DNA from: CAYFSC01 sp964345695
Lineage (GTDB): Bacteria > Bacteroidota > Rhodothermia > Rhodothermales > Salinibacteraceae
DNA length: 6,423 bases
Reading direction: 5' to 3'
NCBI GenBank assembly: GCA_964345695.1
Contig: CAYFSC010000170.1
Location: 1 to 6,423 of the forward strand
Part shown: positions 1 to 4,577 of the stretch, piece after piece
Position numbering within the stretch: the stretch's first letter is position 1
Layout of the letters: every line of letters begins with the position of its first letter
Notes under the pieces: generated by a model
What the model saw: the letters and a program-made list of their open reading frames with translations, nothing else
Told to the model about the DNA's origin: nothing
Databases searched by the model: none
Program-made: the position numbers and the translations under genes

Positions 1-75
1 GATCGGAACGTCGGCAGCACCGGAGTGGAATGAGTTCTTCTCATTCTATACATCACTCATTTGACGCTCAAAACG
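1..75. other. A+T-rich flank after the truncated toxin gene
   Basis: No gene is supported here. Base composition is clearly richer in A+T than the rest of the window, and the shift begins inside the last codons of the PIN-domain gene (about position 110). The stretch contains a perfect 7-bp inverted repeat (28-34 with 40-46, loop TTCTT). It has no T-run, so it is a poor terminator candidate. On the minus strand all three frames meet stops within a short distance, so the toxin frame does not continue here. It may be the edge of a mobile element lying outside the window, but no transposase or recognisable insertion-sequence end is visible. Confidence 0.35.
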
Positions 76-258
76 TTAAACACTCTCTTTGAAGTCAAGC
101 AGCGTAAGCGTTTCATCCAAGACGTAATCGGTCGTATGGGCCCATCCTCCTTCCTGCCGGAAGCGACGGGAGTACTCGGCGACCTCCTCATGCCGTGACT
201 CCCACCGCCCGAAGATTTTGAGCCATCCCCACGTGTCGATGAAAAGACGCTCTTTCAT
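76..258 (-). pseudogene. Truncated PIN-domain (VapC-like) toxin
   Basis: This 60-residue product looks like the N-terminal half of a PIN-domain ribonuclease, the toxin of VapBC-type pairs, which normally has about 125-145 residues. The start is typical of the family: the FIDT motif supplies the first acidic residue (Asp8), followed by an aromatic/Gly stretch. The DYVLDETLTLL segment (residues 44-54) supplies the next conserved acidic residue (Glu49). The frame then runs into DFKESV and a stop, so the two C-terminal metal-binding Asp residues and half the fold are missing. Its ATG overlaps the antitoxin stop by 4 nt (ATGA), the usual antitoxin-toxin coupling. G+C falls sharply in the final codons, suggesting that foreign DNA replaced the 3' end or that a deletion occurred. 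The fragment is probably inactive. PIN assignment is fairly sure from the two motifs; calling it a pseudogene rests on the length. Confidence 0.65.
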
Positions 259-494
259 TGGCCGTAAAGGATTTCGTCAATCCGGTCGGATCCAAGATCT
301 GCGTCTGTACTGCCGATCGCATCAAGGATGCGGTCGTCTTCCGGATCCAGATTCTCGCGTCCGTTCTCCGACGGCTCTTCGCTCGACGTGTCGATCTGGT
401 GCTGGAGAAACTCGACGAAGTCCAGCACCGCTTCGTGCTTTTCGGTCGGAAGACGATCCAGCGCCGCGAGGATTTGCTCTTTCGTGCTCGGCAT
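255..494 (-). CDS. VapB-like antitoxin (DUF2281-type)
   Basis: This 79-residue acidic protein is the likely antitoxin of the adjacent PIN-domain gene. Residues 4-33 resemble the short N-terminal helices of DUF2281-type antitoxins, with the pattern LDRLPTEKHEAVLDFVEFLQ. The middle is a Ser/Glu/Asp-rich linker (about 36-52). The end, DRILDAIGS followed by DRIDEILYGQ, fits the C-terminal motif of this group, in which a flexible tail ending near LYG contacts the toxin. The stop overlaps the toxin start by 4 nt, which fits translational coupling. The gene starts 17 nt after the gyrB stop, so it may be transcribed from the gyrB promoter, although these pairs usually regulate their own promoter. No Shine-Dalgarno sequence precedes the ATG. 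With its partner truncated it may be an orphan antitoxin. Family assignment is by motif recognition, not alignment. Confidence 0.7.
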   Translation of the reverse strand: MPSTKEQILAALDRLPTEKHEAVLDFVEFLQHQIDTSSEEPSENGRENLDPEDDRILDAIGSTDADLGSDRIDEILYGQ

Positions 495-516
495 GGCGGT
501 CTACAGGCGGTCTAGA
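495..516. repeat. 11-bp imperfect tandem duplication at the gyrB 3' end
   Basis: GGCGGTCTACA (495-505) is followed at once by GGCGGTCTAGA (506-516), identical at 10 of 11 positions. The second copy contains the gyrB stop codon (512-514), and the first ends directly beside the antitoxin start codon. It could be a duplication left by the event that brought the antitoxin-toxin pair next to gyrB, or a direct-repeat operator for the antitoxin. A single short duplication cannot decide between these. Confidence 0.55.
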
Positions 517-2470
517 CGTCGATGGTGGCGTACTTGGCGTTGCGCTCGATGAACTTGCGCCGGGGTTCCACGGAGTCCCCCATGAGCGTGGAAAAGATAC
601 GGTCCACCGCAGCGGCGTCCTCGATGGTGACCTGCTGGATCTTGCGCGTGTCCGGGTCCATCGTCGTCGTCCACAACTGTTCCGGGTTCATCTCGCCGAG
701 GCCCTTGTAGCGCTGCAGGCTCGGACGCTTGCCCCCCTCGCGCAGCTCCGTCATGCGCTGGCGCATTGCGTCGTCGGTCCACTTGTACTCTTCGTTGCGT
801 CCGAACTGGATGCGGTAGAGCGGGGGGAGGGCGATGTAGATATAGCCCTGCTCCAGGAGCGGCCGCAGCTGACGGTAGAAGAAGGTGAGGAGCAGCGTCC
901 GGATGTGCGCACCGTCCACGTCGGCGTCCGTCATCAGGACGATCTTGTGGTAGCGCAGCTTGTCAAGGTCGAACTCTTCCTCGGTCGACGTGAGGCCCGT
1001 GCCGAGGGCCGTCACCATGTTCTTGATCTCGTTGTTTTCGAGGATGCGGTCCAGCCGTGCCTTCTCGACGTTGAGGATCTTTCCACGCAGCGGGAGGATC
1101 GCCTGGAAGTGGCGGTCGCGCGCCTGCTTGGCGGATCCGCCGGCGGAGTCGCCCTCCACGAGGTACAGCTCGCTCTCCTCCGGATCCCGGGAGGTGCAGT
1201 CGGCCAGCTTGCCGGGCAGGCCGCCGCCGCTGAACGCGTTCTTGCGCTGGACCAGCTCCCGGGCCTTGCGGGCCGCCGCCCGGGCCTGTGCCGCCAGGAT
1301 CACCTTCTCGATGATCTGCTCGGCCTGGTTCGGATGGTCTTCCAGCCAGCGCCCCAGCTGGTTGTAAATGAGCGACTCGACGATGCCCTGTACTTCCGAG
1401 TTGCCGAGCTTCGTCTTGGTCTGCCCCTCGAACTGCGGCTCCTGCACCTTCACCGAGAGCACCGCCGTGAGGCCCTCGCGGAAGTCGTCGCCCGAGAGGT
1501 CGAACTTCAGCTTCTTCAGCATGCCGTTCTTGCGCGCCCACCGCTTCAGCGTGCGTGTCAGCGCCCGCCGGAAGCCCGAGACATGCGTCCCCCCTTCGTG
1601 CGTATTGATGTTGTTGACGAAGGAAAGAACGTTCTTGTTGTATCCGTCGTTGTAGCGCATTGCGAGCTCGACGGGCACCTCGCTGTTCTCGTCCGCGATG
1701 TAAATCATCTCCTCGTGGATCGGATCGCGGGTCTCGTCGAGGTAGTCGACGAACTCCCGGATTCCGCCCTCCGAGTAGTATTCCTCGCGGCGCAGGTCGT
1801 CGTCGGTTTCGCGGTGGTCGTCCAGCACAATGCGTACGCCCTTGTTGAGGTACGCCAGCTCTCGGAGCCGGTCGCTGAGCGTGTCGAAGCGAAACTCCGT
1901 CGTCTTGAAAATCTCCTCGTCGGGCCAGAAGCGGATGTGCGTGCCGGTTTCTTCGTCTTCACGCATCGGCCGTACCTCCTCGACCGGGCCTTCCGGCACG
2001 CCACAGCGGTAGGCCTGCTTCCAGACCGATCCGTCGCGCCGCACGGTCGCCTCAAACCGTGACGCAAGGGCGTTCACGCACGAGACGCCGACACCGTGCA
2101 GCCCGCCGGACACCTGATAGCTGTCCTTGTCGAACTTACCGCCGGCGTGCAGCATGGTCATTACAACCTCCAGCGCCGATCGGTCTTCGACCGGATGCGT
2201 GTCGACAGGGATGCCGCGGCCGTTGTCCGCCACGCTGACCGATCCGTCCTCGTGGATGTGCACCTCGATGTGGTCGCAGTGCTCAGCCAGCGCCTCGTCA
2301 ATGGAATTGTCGAGCACCTCGTACACCAGGTGGTGCAACCCGCGCATCCCCACGTCGCCAATGTACATGGCCGGGCGTTTCCGCACGGCTTCGAGCCCCT
2401 CCAACACTTTGATGTTGGAGGCAGCGTATGAGCTGATGGCGCGATCAGGGAGGTCGGTCTGAGTACTCAT
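512..2470 (-). CDS. gyrB: DNA gyrase subunit B
   Basis: The ATPase subunit of DNA gyrase, which with GyrA introduces negative supercoils into DNA using ATP. The 652-residue product is complete. The GHKL ATPase domain (about 20-235) has catalytic Glu51 and Asn55 in EVLDNSIDEA, DNGRGIP (82-88) and GGLHGVG (122-128). The transducer domain carries the QTK loop (350-352). The TOPRIM domain has EGDSAGG (439-445), PLRGKILNVE (460-469) and DADVDG (515-520). QRYKGLGEMN (586-595) and the end of the protein are typical GyrB. It lacks the roughly 165-residue insertion of enterobacterial GyrB, like most bacterial homologues. The ATG at 2470 (MSTQTDLPDR) is preferred; a GTG at 2599 would add 43 low-complexity residues with no family match. 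The quinolone-region positions equivalent to E. coli Asp426 and Lys447 are Asp441 and Arg462; Arg is common there. No Shine-Dalgarno sequence is visible. GyrB rather than ParE is favoured by overall motif wording. Confidence 0.97.
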   Translation of the reverse strand: MSTQTDLPDRAISSYAASNIKVLEGLEAVRKRPAMYIGDVGMRGLHHLVYEVLDNSIDEALAEHCDHIEVHIHEDGSVSVADNGRGIPVDTHPVEDRSALEVVMTMLHAGGKFDKDSYQVSGGLHGVGVSCVNALASRFEATVRRDGSVWKQAYRCGVPEGPVEEVRPMREDEETGTHIRFWPDEEIFKTTEFRFDTLSDRLRELAYLNKGVRIVLDDHRETDDDLRREEYYSEGGIREFVDYLDETRDPIHEEMIYIADENSEVPVELAMRYNDGYNKNVLSFVNNINTHEGGTHVSGFRRALTRTLKRWARKNGMLKKLKFDLSGDDFREGLTAVLSVKVQEPQFEGQTKTKLGNSEVQGIVESLIYNQLGRWLEDHPNQAEQIIEKVILAAQARAAARKARELVQRKNAFSGGGLPGKLADCTSRDPEESELYLVEGDSAGGSAKQARDRHFQAILPLRGKILNVEKARLDRILENNEIKNMVTALGTGLTSTEEEFDLDKLRYHKIVLMTDADVDGAHIRTLLLTFFYRQLRPLLEQGYIYIALPPLYRIQFGRNEEYKWTDDAMRQRMTELREGGKRPSLQRYKGLGEMNPEQLWTTTMDPDTRKIQQVTIEDAAAVDRIFSTLMGDSVEPRRKFIERNAKYATIDV

Positions 2471-2677
2471 GGAGCCGGCAGAATAAGAGCGGGACGAACG
2501 AATTCCTGGACCGGACGAGGCCAGGACGTAAGCATCTTTGTTGCAACGTTCCCCCGGCTCCGATGGTTCGGTCTGCCCTCCGCTTGCCTTCTCTTTCACG
2601 GACCGTACGACGTCGTCGTGCTTCCCCGCTCCTCCTCTCGGCGCACCGCACCCCCAGGGGCTAGGCGGCGTGCGGAA
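2471..2677 (-). other. Intergenic leader of gyrB
   Basis: This 207-bp gap separates the 171-residue protein gene from gyrB and should hold the gyrB promoter if gyrB is transcribed on its own. I could not identify a convincing promoter: there is no clear TTG/TAnnTTTG pair of the Bacteroidota type and no good TTGACA/TATAAT pair. The minus strand contains a purine-rich stretch (AGAGGAGGAGCGGGGAAG, about 2622-2639) and a hairpin directly after the upstream stop, listed separately. A GTG-initiated extension of gyrB into this region (to 2599) is open but looks non-coding. Confidence 0.4.
2646..2675 (-). terminator. Hairpin just after the 171-residue ORF
   Basis: CCGCAC (2646-2651) and GTGCGG (2670-2675) form a perfect 6-bp G+C-rich stem. 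The enclosed sequence can pair further through CCCC and GGGG around 2652-2660. The hairpin starts 2 nt downstream of the stop codon of the minus-strand gene ending at 2678, a natural place for a transcription terminator. There is no T-run after it on the minus strand, so it does not meet the standard intrinsic-terminator definition. It could instead protect the 3' end of the mRNA. Confidence 0.3.
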
Positions 2678-3193
2678 TCAGGTCTCGTGGCGCGTCCACA
2701 CCACAAAGCTGACGATGCGCTCCAGAACGGCTTCGAGTTCGGTGAGCACGTACTCTACGTCGTCGGACGACGCGACCAGATCGGCCACCCCGTCGTGGGT
2801 GAGGCGTGCCTCTTCAACAAGAGCCTCCGACACCTTCGGGTAGAGACTCAGCAGGCGCTGATGCATCGAGTGGAGATGCCGCTCGGCGCGGCGCAGCTTC
2901 ATGAGCAGGTCGAAATGCCGAACAGCGGCGGCGAGCGCCTCCTCCTTCCGGTGCGCCAGATGCACCCGACCGAACAGTAGCTGCATGGTCAGGTCCATCA
3001 GCGTGCTGCCGGTTTCGCGGAGGCGGTCGGCGGCTCGGTCGTTGCGCTCTTGCGCGGACGGATCCCGCCCGGCGCGGCGCTCGGCCAGGGCGGTGCGGAG
3101 GTCCGCCGCCGTGGACAGAGTCGCGAGCAGCGTCATTGACTCCAGGACAGCCGCGGAATCGGGCGGTTTCTGTTCCGAGTTGCTATCGCTCAT
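2678..3193 (-). CDS. Hypothetical helical protein, 171 aa
   Basis: I do not recognise this protein. The 171-residue product is predicted by eye to be soluble and almost entirely alpha-helical, with no signal peptide or membrane segment. A Ser/Pro-rich N-terminus (1-15) precedes a helix (about 16-40), an Arg/Glu-rich charged stretch (38-62) and long amphipathic segments (63-128), including the basic run LLMKLRRAERHLHSMHQRLL. The C-terminus (130-165) is Asp/Glu- and Val-rich. Met/Leu/Ala heptad-like spacing would suit a helical bundle or coiled coil, perhaps with a partner. The ATG at 3193 was chosen because translation upstream in the same frame looks like non-coding sequence and crosses the inverted-repeat element; a later start at Met20 is possible. 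It lies upstream of gyrB in the same direction, 207 bp away, so joint transcription is uncertain. Codon choice matches its neighbours, which supports a real gene. Confidence 0.65.
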   Translation of the reverse strand: MSDSNSEQKPPDSAAVLESMTLLATLSTAADLRTALAERRAGRDPSAQERNDRAADRLRETGSTLMDLTMQLLFGRVHLAHRKEEALAAAVRHFDLLMKLRRAERHLHSMHQRLLSLYPKVSEALVEEARLTHDGVADLVASSDDVEYVLTELEAVLERIVSFVVWTRHET

Positions 3194-3288
3194 CGATAAA
3201 GGAAGTGTGGGAAGCCTGGGAACGCGGGCAAGGAACGCGGGCGAAAGGCCGCTGCAGAGACGGTGCAAGCCTATCGAGCACCGTCCAA

Positions 3289-3598
3289 CCTGAGAAGCCG
3301 TTTGGCGGGCGGTCTGCGGCCACCCCAGGAGTACTTCTTCGCTGCGCTCAGGGCGCTGCGACTTCGTGGATCTCGCTCCAAACGCCTTCTGCACTCGCCC
3401 TGCTCCGCAGAAGGCCTCCCGGTCGTTCGGGCCGGAGGTCATGCCCCTGGTGCACTACAGAGCTCGTTTGGGTGGTGTTTGGAGCTTCGCCCGCTGCGTT
3501 TACTCGGCAGGGTCTCGTCAGCACCGCAAGGGTATGACCTGAAGGCCCTCGCTGCGCTCGTGTCGGCGTCTCATCCATCCGCCAAACAGCTTCAGAGG
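3289..3598. repeat. 310-bp segment bounded by imperfect 24-bp inverted repeats
   Basis: The left arm (3289-3312) and the reverse complement of the right arm (3575-3598) match at 19 of 24 positions. Both share CCT at the outer end, GAAGC, and a 9-base identical block GTTTGGCGG (3300-3308 on the left). This is the layout of a small non-autonomous transposable element (MITE). The right arm ends 3 bp from the stop codon of the CBS-ACT gene. I found no clear target-site duplication outside the arms: the flanks read GTCCAA on the left and ACCTTA on the right. There is no transposase inside. An ancient element that has lost its duplication, or a pairing structure in RNA, are both possible. Confidence 0.45.
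3375..3540 (+). ncRNA. Candidate structured RNA or nested palindromes
   Basis: Three strong inverted repeats lie here. The first is GCCTTCTGC with GCAGAAGGC (3384-3392 and 3407-3415), perfect with a 14-nt loop. The second is GCTCCAAACGCC with GGTGTTTGGAGC (3375-3386 and 3474-3485), 11 of 12 pairs plus one G-T. The third is AGGTCATGCCC with GGGTATGACCT (3436-3446 and 3530-3540), 10 pairs plus one G-T, extendable inward through TG/CA and GTGC/GCAC with a small bulge. The second and third interleave, so in RNA they could form only as a pseudoknot or as alternative folds. Both imperfect pairs are G-U on the plus strand but C-A on the minus strand, a weak hint of a plus-strand transcript. No promoter or known RNA family was recognised; palindromic repeat debris is an equally good explanation. 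Confidence 0.25.
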
Positions 3599-3601
3599 AC
3601 C

Positions 3602-4261
3602 TTAGACCTCAAGATAGCGCATGAACTCGTCCACGAGTTTCTCGATCTCTTCGCCCTGTTCGCCAAACGAGGCCACGACGTGATAGCCGTGGTGCTCCAG
3701 CACGTGACGGATACGAGCCGTCTCCTTGACGTTCAGCTTGAGCGTCACGCGGATCTTCTCCGTCGAGCGCTCCGGCGTCTCGGACGCAACGGCCCGCACC
3801 TTCGCCTCGTTTTGTTCGATGACGTGGATCAGCTTGGCAAGCGCGAAGTCGCGGGGGTCCACCTCCAGAGCCAGGATGGCACCCGGCTCTTTCGTGGCCA
3901 GCATCTTCGCAAACTGCTCGAAGATGTCGTGCCGCCGGATCAGCCCGAGGTAGGTGCCGTCTTCGTGAGCGACGGGCACCACATTGAGGCTGTGCTCTAC
4001 GAGCATGCGGGCCGCGTCGAAGATGTGGGCCTCCGGATGCACGCTGATGGGCCGGGCGGCAAGAAGCTCGCCGATTTCGGCATCCGGCCCTGGGGCATCC
4101 ATAAGCTGCTTCTCGGAGAGGATGCCCACGAGGTTGCCCTCGTCATCCACCACCGGGAGATGCCGCACGTGATGCTCCATGAGGGCTCCCATGGCATCCT
4201 CAAGGGTATCCGTCGGATGGAGCGAGAGCGTGGCCGAATGGATCGCGTCCTGTGCCTTCAT
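3602..4261 (-). CDS. CBS-domain pair protein with C-terminal ACT-like domain
   Basis: A 219-residue cytoplasmic protein with two CBS domains (about 1-55 and 64-118) and an ACT-like domain (about 127-215). CBS pairs (Bateman modules) typically bind adenosyl nucleotides such as AMP, ATP or SAM; ACT domains often bind amino acids. Visible CBS landmarks are HHVRHLPVVDDEGNLVGILSE (split 30-40 and 41-50) and SLNVVPVAHEDGTYLGLIRR (91-110), each a beta-strand pair followed by a helix. The ACT-like part has the pattern of strands in ILALEVDPRD, IRVTLKLNVKE and GYHVVASFGE. The order and length match the AcuB-type architecture of Bacillus (about 214 residues), but the same domain order is widespread in Bacteroidota without a proven role, so no gene name is given. 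It lies 316 bp downstream of hflX in the same direction. The ATG at 4261 has no Shine-Dalgarno sequence. Function is likely regulatory; the ligand cannot be read from the sequence. Confidence 0.88.
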   Translation of the reverse strand: MKAQDAIHSATLSLHPTDTLEDAMGALMEHHVRHLPVVDDEGNLVGILSEKQLMDAPGPDAEIGELLAARPISVHPEAHIFDAARMLVEHSLNVVPVAHEDGTYLGLIRRHDIFEQFAKMLATKEPGAILALEVDPRDFALAKLIHVIEQNEAKVRAVASETPERSTEKIRVTLKLNVKETARIRHVLEHHGYHVVASFGEQGEEIEKLVDEFMRYLEV

Positions 4262-4347
4262 GGCAAATGGGTGCGAACTGTGATAGAGGGCGCATGCAAC
4301 ATGCCGCAGGGATCGCGGCTGTCGTCACACGCAAAAAGGAGTACACT

Positions 4348-4518
4348 GTGCTTCCGTGCAAGGGCTGTGCCGGATGCACAGCCTGCCATTCTCTCAGACG
4401 GGAAGCTCGGGGGCATGTATCCGCCGACATGCAACGATGTCGTGCAACCGACCGCAACGATGTCGTGCAACCGACCTCGGGCCGAGCGGGCTTCAGAAGA
4501 ACTGCATCCGGCGTCTGA
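4348..4518 (+). CDS. Possible small Cys-rich ORF, 56 aa (doubtful)
   Basis: A GTG at 4348 is preceded by AAAAAGGAG (4333-4341) with a 6-nt spacer, a textbook Shine-Dalgarno arrangement. The product would start MLPCKGCAGCTACHSLRRE, which places four Cys and a His close together (CxxCxxCxxCH) as in metal- or iron-sulfur-binding sites. After this the translation runs through the 23-bp tandem repeat and becomes Arg-rich with no recognisable pattern. The frame ends at TGA (4516-4518). Against it: it is the only plus-strand candidate, the Cys cluster is encoded partly by the hairpin at 4363-4383, and the rest looks non-coding. Probably chance, but worth recording because no other start in the window has such a binding site. 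Confidence 0.15.
   Translation: MLPCKGCAGCTACHSLRREARGHVSADMQRCRATDRNDVVQPTSGRAGFRRTASGV
4363..4383. terminator. Compact hairpin downstream of hflX
   Basis: GGCTGTGC (4363-4370) and GCACAGCC (4376-4383) form a perfect 8-bp stem with a 5-nt loop, extendable by one G-T pair. It lies about 195 nt past the hflX stop and 102 nt before the CBS-ACT gene start. No T-run follows on either strand, so it may be a factor-assisted terminator, an mRNA-stabilising structure or a dyad binding site upstream of the CBS-ACT gene. Confidence 0.3.
4431..4476. repeat. Perfect 2 x 23-bp tandem repeat
   Basis: Two identical 23-bp units lie head to tail (4431-4453 and 4454-4476). Each begins GCAACGATGTCG and ends TGCAACCGACC, and each contains the small dyad ACGA-TG-TCGT. 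The TGCAAC hexamer also occurs just before the array (4429-4434, overlapping the first unit) and further on within GCATGCAACATGC near 4291-4303. Repeated short motifs at near two-helical-turn spacing upstream of the CBS-ACT gene could be regulator sites; a simple slippage duplication is the plain alternative. Confidence 0.6.
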
Positions 4519-4577
4519 GGCCCCACGCACCGGTTTCCGGCCGTCGGGGTTGATTGGGGGCGCGAAACGAAGGGAAG

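Larger units (their letters stand above)
3194..3601. other. Gene-free structured intergenic region
   Basis: About 400 bp between the CBS-ACT gene and the 171-residue gene, which lies downstream of it. Several frames are open on both strands, but their translations are Arg/Pro/Ser-rich, lack any recognisable motif and look like high-G+C noise. The stretch instead has many inverted repeats, listed separately. The 11-mer TCGCTGCGCTC occurs twice in direct orientation (3339-3349 and 3549-3559). No tRNA, RNase P, 6S or tmRNA signature was seen. Confidence 0.55.
4262..4577. other. Intergenic region between hflX and the CBS-ACT gene
   Basis: This 316-bp stretch has no minus-strand gene and probably carries the 3' end signals of hflX and the promoter of the CBS-ACT gene. 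I see a 23-bp tandem repeat, a short strong hairpin and a possible small plus-strand ORF, each listed separately. A further 6-bp inverted repeat, CGACAT with ATGTCG (4425-4430 and 4437-4442), overlaps the first copy of the tandem repeat. CTCGG-GC-CGAG, around 4476-4486, is another short palindrome. No clear promoter was identified. Confidence 0.5.

Noticed and set aside
28..46. Hairpin as a terminator of the toxin gene
   Set aside because: The 7-bp stem is A+T-rich and no T-run follows on either strand.
218..2062. 614-codon open frame on the plus strand
   Set aside because: It is antisense to gyrB, whose motifs are complete. Its translation is Arg/Leu/Val-rich with no recognisable domain, as expected for the shadow of a high-G+C gene.
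2471..2599. GTG-initiated extension of GyrB
   Set aside because: It adds 43 low-complexity residues not expected in GyrB; the ATG at 2470 gives a normal family length.
3194..3442. N-terminal extension of the 171-residue protein to 3442
   Set aside because: The extra residues are Arg/Gln/Ser-rich noise and run through the left inverted repeat. The ATG at 3193 gives a coherent protein.
4431..4476. Possible CRISPR array
   Set aside because: The two 23-bp units are directly adjacent with no spacers, and no cas gene is present.
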